Positions 24,001-34,800 of a DNA stretch of 64,000 bases are shown here, one piece after another; position 1 is the first letter of the stretch; each line of letters opens with the position of its first letter. The notes below the pieces were generated by a model that saw nothing but the letters and a program-made list of their open reading frames with translations, had not been told where the DNA came from and did not search any database. The DNA is taken from IMG/VR virus record IMGVR_UViG_3300028388_001983, positions 1 through 64,000 of that record; one strand, 5' to 3'. The stretch comes from a virus. The position numbers were made by a program, and so were the translations under genes.

Positions 24001-27000
24001 ATTTTCAGTAGAAAGAGTACCATCCTCTATATTATTATTAATGTCTTGTAAGCTATCACTTAACCCAGCGAGATTAATAAGTCTAGTACCGAAACCTTTA
24101 AGTGTAGACCTTAATCGTTTTGTATATTGTTGATTTTGTTCTATTAAATTTTGTACATTAGTAATAGTTTTACTAAGCTCTTCTTCAGATTTTTGAAGAT
24201 TTTTAACAAAATTATCTAATTCAGTTTTACTTAGTTGTCCTACCTCTTCAAGAGTTTCCCTATGATTCTCAAGATTTTCAAGACTTTGTTGGTATCTATC
24301 TTTCATACCCTCTTGAATCTCGATATCTCTCTCAATTTTTTCTATATATTCATCTATTTCTAGTGCATTTAGATAAATTCTAGCACTATCTTTAGTATTA
24401 GGTACTCTAATTTTCCTAAGTTCTTTTTTAGAAGTAGTTCTTCCTTTAGATAATAATTCACCAGATTTACGTCTTAACATATTAAGTTTATTGACGTAAG
24501 AATCTATTCTAGAATTAACTAAATTAATTCTTCTTTCATATATAGATTTTAGATTGTTTACAGCTTGTAATGCAGACTCATAATTTCTACTTTCAGAAAC
24601 TTCTTTAGCTGTCTTAGTAACTTTTACATTAGGAGATTCATAAGTCTTACCTTTATAAAAGACAGTATTATCAGCATTAAGATAATGTTTAGAAGTATGA
24701 CCTTTTTCTGTTATAACTAAATTACCTTGTTTATTAACAGAATCTACAGTAAAAATAGCAGAAGTTTTACCCTCTTCAATCTCTTCACCAAAATCTACTT
24801 CAAATTCCCCCTTATGTGTAATAGTATGTTCCCTATTATCTAAACCAGTTATATTTTCAGTCATAACTGTATTATCATAAACTTCTTTTAATTTACCAGT
24901 TAACTGTTTAGCTACAGGGTCTTTAGTAGTTTTATCTACTTGCTCTTTAATAGATTGATCTTTCTTTTTTTCAGACTCTAGAAAGTTATTGTAATTCTCT
25001 TGATAATTTTTTGGAGACATAGCCTTTTGCCATACCTCATTAGACATATCTAGTAACTCTTGATATTGTTTTATTAATTCATTGTTGTCTTCAATCTGCT
25101 CTTTTTCAGCAGCCTTCTTTTCATCTAAAGTAGAGTTTATTTTCTCTAATTCATCAATAGCCCTACTAGCATGTTCTTGATCAAAATAAGAAGATAATCC
25201 TAATCCTATAGTCTGATTATAAAACTTATCAAAGGTTTCTCTATCAGCTTTATCATGTTTAACTCCTCTAAATCTACCTTTATGGAAACCATTCATAGTA
25301 GATTGAACAATCTTATTATAACGATCAGCTTTATCAAGTAAGTCTTTTTGTAAAGCTTCTATATTATCAAATTCTGAAAATTCTAGTACTTCTTCTTGAG
25401 CCTGTTGATCTAAGTTAGCAAGGTCTTTAATATGATTTTTAGCAATATCAACACCATTAGGTTGAGTTAAGAATGGATATAAGTAATTAAAGTCTAACTG
25501 CTCTTTAAAATACTTAGCTAAAGTTTCATCTCCTATATTTTCTAAATAAGAAATTTGATCCATCTTAAGATGATCCTTAACTTCACCTTGTAAATATTCA
25601 GCAACTTTTTTATTATCTAAAACTACATTATCATTTTCATCAAGAACAGGTCTTATAACACCCTCTTCATCTTCAAATGTTTTTATTAAATTTTTAGCAT
25701 CTCTAAACCTAGTAGTAAAATTCCTATTAATTAAATTAGAGAAATTTTCTTTTGCTACATTCTCTGCTTTAGTTTCTCTAGCAACGCCTATACCACCACC
25801 TACTAAACCCAATAATGATCCTAAAAAGATAGACTTTTGCATATCAACATTAGATAATCCATCTATATAAGAATCTATAATATGATTAATTTCTCCAAAA
25901 ACACCTTTATCTTCATCAGATAATTCACTTTCTCCTGATCTTTGTTTATAGTATTCATTAATAGCATATTGAGAACCTTCTTCAAAGAATCCTTCAGAAA
26001 ATGCAGTAACTCCTAACCTTTTACTAATTTTACCAGCCTGTTGCCATTTACTAAGTTTTCCTACGTTAATGACACCATCATCAGCCATTTTACCTACATT
26101 AGACCCACGTAAACCTTTACTTAGTCTACGTCCAGCTATTCTATCTAATACAGTACCACTTCTAAACAAGTTGGCTTGCATTAGCATATTTGGACCTAAC
26201 AATACTAAGAAGTTTTTCTTCATTACTTCTGCAGCATTTTCAGCTTGTCTAGTTCTAATTTCTTCTGGAGTATATAAAGGATTACCTTGTTCATCAGTCA
26301 TGCCTCCTAAGTATTCGCCGATCTCATCAAAAGTTTGACCAGCTTCAGCAGCAGACTCAAACAAAGTGTTTACCAGTGACCCACTAAAAAAATCAATTTG
26401 ATTAGCTAATTTACTACCAGTACGAGCAGCTAGATTAGTTGCAGGTTTTATTGATTTGGCTGCAGAATTAATCCAAGGATTTGCTATATTAGCTATACGA
26501 GCTCCAAACTTAACAGCTTTCAATGCTGCACCAGGTACTAACATAGATAAAAAGAAACCTATACCATCAGCACCTTCAGTAGCCCAAAAGGAAGGGCTAA
26601 AAATTTGAGTACCTAAATTACCAGTACCCTCTCTAACATTTTTATAAACTGGTAAGACATCTTCATTTACATACTTCTCAGCATTTTCTAAAGCTGTAAT
26701 CCAAGCATTATTAAGAAGTCTATCCATAACTTCTGGATTATCTTTTATACCATCAGTTAATGCAGTGGCTCCAGCCCATGCAGCTCCACCTAGATAACCA
26801 GGAATTTTAGAAGTTTCAAATCCTACCTTACCAATAATTCTTGGTATAGTAACTCCAGCTTGTTCCCAACCTGATTGAAAATATCCTTGTCCATATTGTA
26901 AACCACCAAAGGGTTCTAAATTTTCAATAGAAGTACCCTCTGGAGTCTTTTTTAAATAGTCTGCAGAAATCCCATGATGAGTTACAGGAGCCCTCTGTAA

Positions 27001-27150
27001 ATAAGTTTCCAGAGTGGGATCACTCATATAATTAGAATCAGTAAATGCCTTATTAAGTCTTTCTTGAAAATCTTCTTCGCTTTCTATAGGGATTGGCTTA
27101 ATAGGGGTTGGCTGTAATTCATCTTGAAATTTAATCTCTTTTTTTGCCAT
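21016..27150 (-). CDS. Giant virion protein with zincin metallopeptidase motif (N-terminal part of RNA polymerase polyprotein)
   Basis: ATG at 27150 (MAKKEIKFQ) is preferred to the TTG at 27159; 2044 aa. The N-terminal quarter holds glycine/alanine-rich hydrophobic stretches (FFLSMLVPGAALKAV, SIFLGSLLGLVGGGIGVA); the middle is a long coiled-coil zone of Glu/Lys/Gln; the C-terminal part has LYHEAWHVVSDLML (HExxH at 21445-21459) and then EILADDFMDF, consistent with a gluzincin-type metallopeptidase. The final residues are out of frame with a clear continuation in the next ORF. In crAss-like phages homologous giant proteins lie inside the capsid or tail and are injected; the peptidase might process them or open the cell envelope. 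Function by motif and position. Confidence 0.75.
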   Translation of the reverse strand: MAKKEIKFQDELQPTPIKPIPIESEEDFQERLNKAFTDSNYMSDPTLETYLQRAPVTHHGISADYLKKTPEGTSIENLEPFGGLQYGQGYFQSGWEQAGVTIPRIIGKVGFETSKIPGYLGGAAWAGATALTDGIKDNPEVMDRLLNNAWITALENAEKYVNEDVLPVYKNVREGTGNLGTQIFSPSFWATEGADGIGFFLSMLVPGAALKAVKFGARIANIANPWINSAAKSIKPATNLAARTGSKLANQIDFFSGSLVNTLFESAAEAGQTFDEIGEYLGGMTDEQGNPLYTPEEIRTRQAENAAEVMKKNFLVLLGPNMLMQANLFRSGTVLDRIAGRRLSKGLRGSNVGKMADDGVINVGKLSKWQQAGKISKRLGVTAFSEGFFEEGSQYAINEYYKQRSGESELSDEDKGVFGEINHIIDSYIDGLSNVDMQKSIFLGSLLGLVGGGIGVARETKAENVAKENFSNLINRNFTTRFRDAKNLIKTFEDEEGVIRPVLDENDNVVLDNKKVAEYLQGEVKDHLKMDQISYLENIGDETLAKYFKEQLDFNYLYPFLTQPNGVDIAKNHIKDLANLDQQAQEEVLEFSEFDNIEALQKDLLDKADRYNKIVQSTMNGFHKGRFRGVKHDKADRETFDKFYNQTIGLGLSSYFDQEHASRAIDELEKINSTLDEKKAAEKEQIEDNNELIKQYQELLDMSNEVWQKAMSPKNYQENYNNFLESEKKKDQSIKEQVDKTTKDPVAKQLTGKLKEVYDNTVMTENITGLDNREHTITHKGEFEVDFGEEIEEGKTSAIFTVDSVNKQGNLVITEKGHTSKHYLNADNTVFYKGKTYESPNVKVTKTAKEVSESRNYESALQAVNNLKSIYERRINLVNSRIDSYVNKLNMLRRKSGELLSKGRTTSKKELRKIRVPNTKDSARIYLNALEIDEYIEKIERDIEIQEGMKDRYQQSLENLENHRETLEEVGQLSKTELDNFVKNLQKSEEELSKTITNVQNLIEQNQQYTKRLRSTLKGFGTRLINLAGLSDSLQDINNNIEDGTLSTENAEILREQLVDSAYQTLKEESTNDEILENVLKNIESVKQKIELTEEELDELQERLKTLTSDIKLVKDSINKTKAFQREAIKTYFSMYKDYIDLHTGTTQVQKRKTSTPELVDKPEESPRDKYFTEKRKYDKDEDEEGAKHIFDGVESMLVSRGDQRVSDNPDNMRWYGYVLTTRDFSTSKKKSQNVFKTFTFDQVMKLDDTNPIKQQLKFYSGKTKGLVTVDQFDKLTEDEKKIVADDIKIVVVERKTGKASLTDAEGRNVGKDGTYITYTSLIAEDRLNEEVFTLNKLRNEVGKELETDKYTPTAEEVERVTQERFNKAKEELIKYRETLKKESRTLEIARKNPGVKVRENKEWTPLTKTLVGGPRYALIHDLIRIAEVPDSQAGDPTTIDVFGRKYNVLNGLVYISLQNRPEVMRPKNFGDLKMVDDLTNLLGWVLDSKNFKDPDYKAVRDYLEDTIYMNYADNPEATNYQYSAFFNHGFTNAGVVNKQHIKEFVFAGESINSKEFKENPDKVEKLKNFLAKKNHNVSKQSLNKKTSYTWFKFKDNKPLKIIHSKDNGGYYKYLFDGDKFEVPVRPVGNTPVTMAQPENTQYLNPSIQFRKAGTKITDQSTVLPSEAIEGGARGVAMEDMISKVSQGEKITDEDLAKVQGKKPSPEDSKKRSKKKADFSSFKGKLSKERQEELKKKLDKTIEEEEDKTKPVKEEDKPSSTSATLFGQTDVNDVSQKYDQPTGNIPTTDLKPFDELPKNKQEKLIQISGSVEKARKTWNSRIKSRSREFDRSFFRYTEQDFFEELAWFEEKFPNIPLEVIADRLLDNPYKDNTKDSGQFFHGLKVLVSAQGNRGTLYHEAWHVVSDLMLSPETKEALYKETRKRLDNDNLTADQIEEILADDFMDFMINPEYSFTKSESQKKNLFQRIWETIKNFVSTFYGRKVDSRIELYNYIKNNKFDALYPTKLDKIRSKVADLSAEESTYFLKDINYVFFNEIQILLKLY

Positions 27151-27161
27151 AGTAATCAAAA

Positions 27162-29246
27162 TTATTGAAGACTGTTAAAATAGGATTGTCTTTGTTTGGT
27201 AGTAGATATATCTCCTTTAACACCTTGTCCAACTTGTCTAGTTGGAGATTCTATAGGTAATCCTAAAACTTGAAACATAATCTTTCTATATATATCTACT
27301 GTTTGCATTAAATTATTAAAATAAATAGGTTTACCATCAATAGGATTTATAAACCCATATTTCTTATTCTTACCTCCTCCAAAACTTTGAATCTTAGGAG
27401 CATTTCTTAAGACACTTCTACCTTGTTCACTTTTGATTAGACTATCAGGATTAATACCTTCAGATTCTAAAAATTTATCTAGTGTAATACCATCTGCAGT
27501 ACCTTCTAACTCATCATGCCATTTATTACTATAGTATGAATGTAATAAGGCTGGACTCTGCATTTCTATTGCCATATTAGTAAAAATGTTTTTTTGTCTT
27601 TGTTCATCACCAGCTACAAATTCTACAGTTTCTTCTTCACCATCTTTTTCAGTAGGTCCAGTTACAGTAAATATTACTGGTACATTTTCACCACCCGCCT
27701 TTAATGAAACTTTATAATCTCCTTGATTAAATATTTGATTTAATTTCTCAGCTTGCTTTCTACCCTCTTTAGTATCTCCTCTATGAGACCCAGCTCTAAT
27801 ACCTTTATCAGGATCATAATATACTAATGTCTCTGCTTGTCTGCCACTAAAAGTATTTTCAGTCATCTGCTCAAACTTACGTTGATCATCAGGATCAGCA
27901 CCTATTAATACTTGTTGACTAATAGCAGGTACAGAATTAGATAATGGTTTAACTACATCGTCTTTATAAGATTTTCTAATAATATCTTTATAGTTATACC
28001 ATTTTTCTGTTAATGGTTCTACTGCTTTATCGTTATGAAGTAATCTACCTTTAAAAATACCTCTTGGTGTAACACCATAATCTTCTAGAACTTTGAATAT
28101 TCTACGTTTTTCATTAGCCACTCTTCTATTTAAAGCAGAAGTCATTGCCCAATCATGCATTTCAATATCTAAATCATTTAATAGATTGGTTTGCTCTTCT
28201 TCACTTAAATTTGCAGCCTGTGGGAAAAATCTCATGATCTGATCAAGATCATCTTGTCCGTATAAATTTTCTTGTACTCTATCTAAAACCTTTTGTTGTT
28301 CTGGAGTAACTTCTGGTAATACTCTATTAGCTTCTTGACGATAAGTTATTCCTTGAGCAGTATCATCTGCTTTTAACATATTACCTATAACATCTCCTGA
28401 TTGTTCAGAAGGTGTATAATTATCTGTATCTATAGCAGTAAATTTATCAGGAACTTTACCAATCCAAGAATCACTTCCAGAACCAGCCATAGGATTTTTA
28501 ACCCGAGTATAATCATACTGATCATATAAATTACCTTCTACCCAATCTCCTAATTCATTGGCTACCATACTAGCAGCTTGAGGATTGTTTTCAAACCCTA
28601 AATCTTTTAAAAGTCCTGGTAAATAATTTTGGGTAGCATCTGCTATTAATTCTTGACGTTCTTTAGGAGTTAATCCTTTACGATAACCATATTTAAGCAT
28701 ACCATACTTATCTTGAGTTACTTCTAGATCAGTTCTTTTTTCAGCTAATTTACCATATTGTTCTTTTAATCTTTGATCTAAATGTAGTCTATTAAGATAC
28801 TCAAAATTAATATCATCCATAGACATTTGATTAAGATTACCTTGAGGTAAATCATTTACAAATAATATGTTAGGCCCAAATTTATCAAGCAACTCTTGTC
28901 TACGTTGAGACTGTTCCATATACTTACGATTCTTTTGATACCAAGGATTTTGTCGTTCTTTCATTATAGCAGTAGCTAAGTCTGGAGCAGCCAATGCTAA
29001 ATCATTATTATAAATATCTTTAATTTTATTAACTTGTTCATCAAATTCAGACAATCTTTGGTCTCTACCCTCAATATCTTGAGTAGGAATATCTCCTACT
29101 TGTGCTCCAAACTGATTTAAGGCAGCTTTGGCACTTGCAGCCTTCTGATATTCCTGTTGCATTAAATCAGAAAATCTCTGAGTATTTGCAGGATTATACG
29201 CAGAGACATACGGAGTTGCTAGTTGTAAGTTATATCTTGTTGCCAT
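27162..29246 (-). CDS. Cargo/structural virion protein, 694 aa
   Basis: Begins MATRYNLQLATPYVSAYN and continues with long Gln/Arg/Lys-rich helices (QEYQKAASAKAALNQFG, MEQSQRRQELLDKFGP). No enzymatic motif, no membrane segment. It sits between the muzzle-side proteins and the giant RNA polymerase genes, where crAss-like phages encode virion cargo proteins. The N-terminal pattern and position support a packaged protein; exact role unknown. 11 nt separate it from the start of the giant protein. Confidence 0.6.
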   Translation of the reverse strand: MATRYNLQLATPYVSAYNPANTQRFSDLMQQEYQKAASAKAALNQFGAQVGDIPTQDIEGRDQRLSEFDEQVNKIKDIYNNDLALAAPDLATAIMKERQNPWYQKNRKYMEQSQRRQELLDKFGPNILFVNDLPQGNLNQMSMDDINFEYLNRLHLDQRLKEQYGKLAEKRTDLEVTQDKYGMLKYGYRKGLTPKERQELIADATQNYLPGLLKDLGFENNPQAASMVANELGDWVEGNLYDQYDYTRVKNPMAGSGSDSWIGKVPDKFTAIDTDNYTPSEQSGDVIGNMLKADDTAQGITYRQEANRVLPEVTPEQQKVLDRVQENLYGQDDLDQIMRFFPQAANLSEEEQTNLLNDLDIEMHDWAMTSALNRRVANEKRRIFKVLEDYGVTPRGIFKGRLLHNDKAVEPLTEKWYNYKDIIRKSYKDDVVKPLSNSVPAISQQVLIGADPDDQRKFEQMTENTFSGRQAETLVYYDPDKGIRAGSHRGDTKEGRKQAEKLNQIFNQGDYKVSLKAGGENVPVIFTVTGPTEKDGEEETVEFVAGDEQRQKNIFTNMAIEMQSPALLHSYYSNKWHDELEGTADGITLDKFLESEGINPDSLIKSEQGRSVLRNAPKIQSFGGGKNKKYGFINPIDGKPIYFNNLMQTVDIYRKIMFQVLGLPIESPTRQVGQGVKGDISTTKQRQSYFNSLQ

Positions 29247-29252
29247 AATTAA

Positions 29253-31775
29253 TTATTCCCAATAATTTTTTAAAGGTTTTAACTCTATACCCTTTTTAGT
29301 TTTTACTGGTCTATAACCAGTTCTTCCACCAAGTACATTTAAAAAGTCTCTATCAGAAATACTTTTTTGTATATCAGATAAACCACCTTGCAATGCATTA
29401 GTCATGCCACTTAGATATTGACCAGTGTTATTATAAGCATCTCTATTACTCATATAATTAAGATAAGCATTCCTTAAACCAGCTTGATTAGCGGCTTGTG
29501 CATTAAACATATTAGCTCTTAATCTATTCTGAGCATTCATGTTAGCTTCGTTTTGAAAACTTCTTCCTTGTATATCTCCTAATGTTCTATTAATACCTGC
29601 AGTACCAGCACCTATTTGAGATATAGCAGCATTTCTAGACAGTCCTATATTTCTAGCTCTACGTGCTAAGGCTCTAGAAGAAGTTCTAGCTTGATTTCTT
29701 GCAGATATTCTTTCAGGAGCATAACTAACTCTTTCAGGAGCTATTCTAGATGGAGAATAAGATTCATAAGTAGGTTGATCTCTTAATAATCCAGCAAGAT
29801 TTCCTAACATTCCTACTCCAACTTGACCAGCTATATAAGGTAAATTTTCTTTAAATGAATCATATGGTACACCAGAATCAGTATTAAGTCCCATACCACT
29901 AAAGTTTAGATTTGTAGATACATTAGTTGGAATAGTGTCATTAGTAATGCCTAAACTTTGATCTAACCCTGGTCTGTTAATATCGTTAGAATCAATATTA
30001 GGAACTATATTACCTACTACTGGAGTAGATGTTCTAGTTGTACTAGGTCTAGTTCCAGCAGTATTTTGTGATATATTCCCTTCAGTAATTACATTCCCAG
30101 GTATAGGATTATTAATAGACATATCAGAATAACCTTCATTAGCTATATCTAATAAATTAGGATTACGTAATGATGGTTTTATCGCATAGTCATCGTAGAT
30201 TGGATTACTAGTTGCAGCTCCAGTCACTGCATCTACTGGTATATCATTAATGTTAACATCTTCTATAGGAGATTTTGACCAAGAAGTACCTCCTTTAGGC
30301 TGATCTCCAGACATAAATTGTTTTACTTTATTCCATTTATCATTATTAAATGATACATTAGGTGTATTAAAACTTGCCTGATCATACTGTCCTCCATTAG
30401 ATACAGCATTATATAAAGCATTGGATAAAAATGTACTTCCAAAGGGAGGTACTTTTCCACCAGTTTTCATCTTCTTTAGTCTACCACCACATTTATAAGT
30501 ATTAGTAGGTGAACCTATTTCATCAGTATAAAGTCTTTCATAATCTTTTTTAGGTAAATAATAAAATTGACCTTCTTTATCTTTTATACCAACATGAAAT
30601 CCTTTTATCTGTTGAGGTTCAACATCAGGTTGACGAGTTAGACTATTTACATAATGACCATAAGAATTCCAAACTTGATCTATATTTTTAGGAGAAACTG
30701 GTCTTCCTGCAGTAGCTAAATTAGGGAAATCTATAAAAGTTCCAGGACCTAAAGCTAACATTGAAGTTTCTATATCTCCATTATTAAGTGGACCACCATC
30801 TTCTTTTTGTATACTTATATCAGAATCTTCCATCCTTAAAGCTTCCTGCTTTTGAATAAGTTTACCCATCTCCATTTCTAAACCTCTATTAGAAATAGGA
30901 TCAAGTTTATTTAAGTCTTTACCAAGTCTAAGTTTATAATTATTCTTAATTTTTTTAGCTTTCTCAGAAAATGTTTTGCCATCCTCAGTTTTTAAAGTGT
31001 TTGAAAATACATATGGTTGAGGATTATTTTTATCAAAGTAAGCAACTTCACCATCTTCAGTAAGTGCAATAGGACTACCACCAGGATTACCCATAGCATC
31101 TACAGGTATTCCTCCTTGAGGTCCTTGATGTGATTGACCATCATATTCAATAAATCCACCCTTCTTAAGAGAAGCTGGACCACTCATTAAGTTTGCAAAG
31201 TTCATTTGAGATGCAGACCTAACTTTATTACGCTGTTCTATAGCTTGTTGTTCATCATATTGTTCACCAGCTTTTTTACCAGCTAATAATCCAAATGGTA
31301 AACCTAACAATCCTAATGAAGAAAATTTTGAAGAAGCATCTAATTGTGCCTGTGCTCTATCATTATCTCCAACAATTGCACTTCCAATTGTATGACCTAA
31401 TTGATTAGCTCCCTCTCCTAACTGCATAGCCATAGAAAGACCACCACCACCAAAGTATTGAGGTAAATTTACATTAACTCTGTTGTTAACCTTTTTTGTA
31501 GTTTTTCTTTTATTAGATTTAGTAGGTTGTTTACTAATTTTTTTAGGTGGTAAAAATAGTTTATCTTTAGGTTGTAAATAAGTACGACCTACTTTAGGAC
31601 GTTTGACTGATGGCACAGAACTCTTTTTTACAAAACTTAAATTACTATTAGGACTATAAACATTCCAGTAAGAATCATTCTTACCTTTAATGATACTTCT
31701 TTTAGGTTTACTAGTAGTCTTAAAACTCTTAGCACCTAACTTACGTCCTCTTTCAAAATTTCCTCTGTTAGCCAT
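29253..31775 (-). CDS. Virion protein with basic N-terminus, 840 aa
   Basis: The first 110 residues are strongly basic (GRKLGAKSFKTTSKPKR, KPTKSNKRKTTKKVNNR), suggesting DNA contact or disorder. A glycine-rich zone follows, and two segments read KKGGFIEYDGQSHQGPQGG and CGGRLKKMKTGGKV, which are typical of structural proteins in phages of Bacteroidota. The C-terminal quarter is helical and Ala/Arg/Asn-rich (RISARNQARTSSRALARRA). Position next to the muzzle suggests a tail-lumen or cargo protein. The 59-nt upstream gap has no promoter I can recognise. Confidence 0.6.
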   Translation of the reverse strand: MANRGNFERGRKLGAKSFKTTSKPKRSIIKGKNDSYWNVYSPNSNLSFVKKSSVPSVKRPKVGRTYLQPKDKLFLPPKKISKQPTKSNKRKTTKKVNNRVNVNLPQYFGGGGLSMAMQLGEGANQLGHTIGSAIVGDNDRAQAQLDASSKFSSLGLLGLPFGLLAGKKAGEQYDEQQAIEQRNKVRSASQMNFANLMSGPASLKKGGFIEYDGQSHQGPQGGIPVDAMGNPGGSPIALTEDGEVAYFDKNNPQPYVFSNTLKTEDGKTFSEKAKKIKNNYKLRLGKDLNKLDPISNRGLEMEMGKLIQKQEALRMEDSDISIQKEDGGPLNNGDIETSMLALGPGTFIDFPNLATAGRPVSPKNIDQVWNSYGHYVNSLTRQPDVEPQQIKGFHVGIKDKEGQFYYLPKKDYERLYTDEIGSPTNTYKCGGRLKKMKTGGKVPPFGSTFLSNALYNAVSNGGQYDQASFNTPNVSFNNDKWNKVKQFMSGDQPKGGTSWSKSPIEDVNINDIPVDAVTGAATSNPIYDDYAIKPSLRNPNLLDIANEGYSDMSINNPIPGNVITEGNISQNTAGTRPSTTRTSTPVVGNIVPNIDSNDINRPGLDQSLGITNDTIPTNVSTNLNFSGMGLNTDSGVPYDSFKENLPYIAGQVGVGMLGNLAGLLRDQPTYESYSPSRIAPERVSYAPERISARNQARTSSRALARRARNIGLSRNAAISQIGAGTAGINRTLGDIQGRSFQNEANMNAQNRLRANMFNAQAANQAGLRNAYLNYMSNRDAYNNTGQYLSGMTNALQGGLSDIQKSISDRDFLNVLGGRTGYRPVKTKKGIELKPLKNYWE

Positions 31776-31834
31776 AATTAATAATGTTTTGTAAAAATAA
31801 ATAAAATTCTGATAATAAACAAATTATTTTTCTA

Positions 31835-34800
31835 TCAATGTTTATTAGGTATGTAATGAGTTATTATATCATTTACTAATAAAGAACGATTATTACCACT
31901 ATCAAAAATAAACTTAACTACTAGGTATGAATCTCTTAGTCTGGGTTTATTAGTAGTATTATCTCTTAAAGTATTATGTTTCCAAGTTCTAAACCTCTTT
32001 TTAAAATAAGTACTGTCTTCATAAACAGGAGTAGTCTGATAACTATTATATGCTTGTAAACTATCAAACGTAATACTAAAATTCTCTACATCAGAATAAT
32101 TTAAAGCTCTAGTCATCCATTTCAAACTATCAAATCTATGAATACCTTCTTCTTTAGGATTAACTACTATATGTAATTCAGCATCAAAATCAGAACCATA
32201 TAATGTGAAAGTATCTTGATTGTGTAATTGTGTTACATAATTAGTTCCACCATCATATATACCATATATATAATCATCATTATGAATATAGTCAGCCCAA
32301 GGCATATCATAGAAACTTACAAAACTTTGAGTTAATGTATTATATACTAAAACTTCATTTGTACTAGCTCCAGTTTTTAAGTTAATCAGTATCTCATTAA
32401 ATTCTCTATCATAACCCGTTCTAACGTCCGATATGGACTTATCTCTAAAATATGATGCCATACCCTTAACCTTATCTAAAGATGGCTCATTTAAGCTCTG
32501 AATAGTATATATGGCATCATTATTATCATCATACCATAGTAAAGTTTCTGGAGTGTGAATTATACTTTGTTTATAATTAGTACCATTTTTAGTAGATATA
32601 TAATCCTTTCTAGTTAATATACCACCACTACCTAATGCAAGTAATTGACCATCAGTAGCTGTAACCACTTCTCTGTCTTCTACTGATAATACTGCCAAAG
32701 CTCTTTCTTGAAAACTTAAAAGTCTACCTTGATAATTTATAAGATCAGTTATTTCTCCATAAGCACCATCAACTTCTAACTCATTATTAAATTTAAAAGT
32801 TGCCCAAGAGTCATTAAGTTCACCATTAATTTTTCTCTCTGATGCTATCACTTTAATATCACTTTGATTAATAGCAGTGTCAGAAAAGTCTAAAGGTTCT
32901 GGAATATATGTTTTTATATTTTGAGGTCTGGAATATACTAAGTTATAATCATATAAAGGTTTTGTTTGAGTATAAAAATCTCCAGTAGTAGCATCCCATT
33001 CATGAACTCCTACAGTCTCTTTTATTCCTAATAAGTTTTCATTACTCCAATCTCCTTGTAACAACTCATAAAAACGTTCTCCATGATCTAATCCAAGATT
33101 AATTTTAGTTTCTACAGGTAGGTATAATACTTCTAGATTTGTACAACCATGTTCTGGTGTAGGTATAAAAGTTCTAATATGTTCAAATATGCCAATAATC
33201 GTATCACCGTATGCTGTCTCTTGAGATGTGTTACCAGCTACTAAACTAGAAACATCTTTATACTCTGAACATTCTATATACTGAGTGTTAACCCTATCTG
33301 AATATGTATTTCCCCCATAAGGAGTTATATCTCTTCTACGAAGTACATATAATGCTCCATCAGGAGTTCCAGTATAGTTTGCAGCAAATACATCATTAGT
33401 TCCTAAAGTACCATCTGCAGAAGTACCTTTAACTACTAAACAAGTTCCACGAGCTTGATCTCCTACTGTTGTACCATCTATACTTCTAGCACCATGAGAG
33501 TAGTTCCATACAGTACTTGTACCTAATGGAATATTGAATGCTGTAGAATCATTAATACCTTGATAACTTTGATCACTAAAAATTCTAGAATCATCTATAT
33601 CAAATTTCTGTTGGTATGGATTACTAGGACTTCCAGCAGGATCATCAAAAGTAGTTTCAGTTATATATTTTTTAATTATAATACTATCAGCAGAATAATT
33701 TGCTGGAGACGAAGTTGCACCAGGTCTATGCGCTAAAGCTCCATCATATTCAAATCTATGTGTAGCATGAAAATATTCACCAATATTTAAAAAATTACTT
33801 AAATTATAATTTAATTCTGGAGTAATATATTCTTTATAAGAATCTGATAAATTACTTGTATCAACACTTGCTGTACCTGTCATAGATTCATGGCCATTAT
33901 TATACATACATATATCTGCAGGAAATATATAGCCAGTTAAACTATTGTCATGTGGTTTTAATGATCCCATATATCCTGCATCTAATACTGTAGAATTTAA
34001 AACATCTCTATCAGCCCTAACTATTTTAAATCCTACTATATCTGCATCTATTAAATCTTGTGTAATATTAACAGTAAACCTAACATTAAAAGCAGTGGCC
34101 TCCATAGTGGTAGTACTATCATAAAAATCTATATCAGAGTAGTTAGGCATTCTGATATCAGCAATCCATTTAGGAAAAGTTTGCCTACCTTTATCATCAA
34201 AAAATACTATAGCAAATCTATAGATTTCATCTCTTTGAAAAGTTAGATTATCTGAAAAATATGGATTGTATTGAAATCCGTAAGTTCCTGCACCATCGTG
34301 TAAATATGTAGAAGGAGTTCCTGAACCACTATCTACAGTAGGACTATTACCATAACTTTGAGTATAAGTATTATGTTTACTACTTAAATCCATAGTAAAC
34401 TGTACAAATTCATATTTAATATTTGGTCCTTCTCCACCTAGAGTAGATGGAGTACCACTATTATACTGACGTTTAAGATTAGAATCAATTGTAGTTAAAG
34501 CATCAAACCCATCGTTATAAGGACAGATACAGTCATGATCTGCATCAATACCCCAATTAGTAGGATTAGCATTTATTTCTGTACTACTTATTTCAGTTTC
34601 ATTACCTTCAGAGTCTTCTATAATAGCTTCGTTAGTAGCAGAACTAAATCTATAAGCTCTTGTATCATAAACAGAAGTAGGAAGATCAATGTAATCTTCT
34701 GTTATATTTGCAGCAAATAAATAATTATTCTTAGTTTCTAAATGTTGACAAGTGAACAGGTTTTTAAGAGAATTAAATTCTTCTGCAGTATAAGAACCTA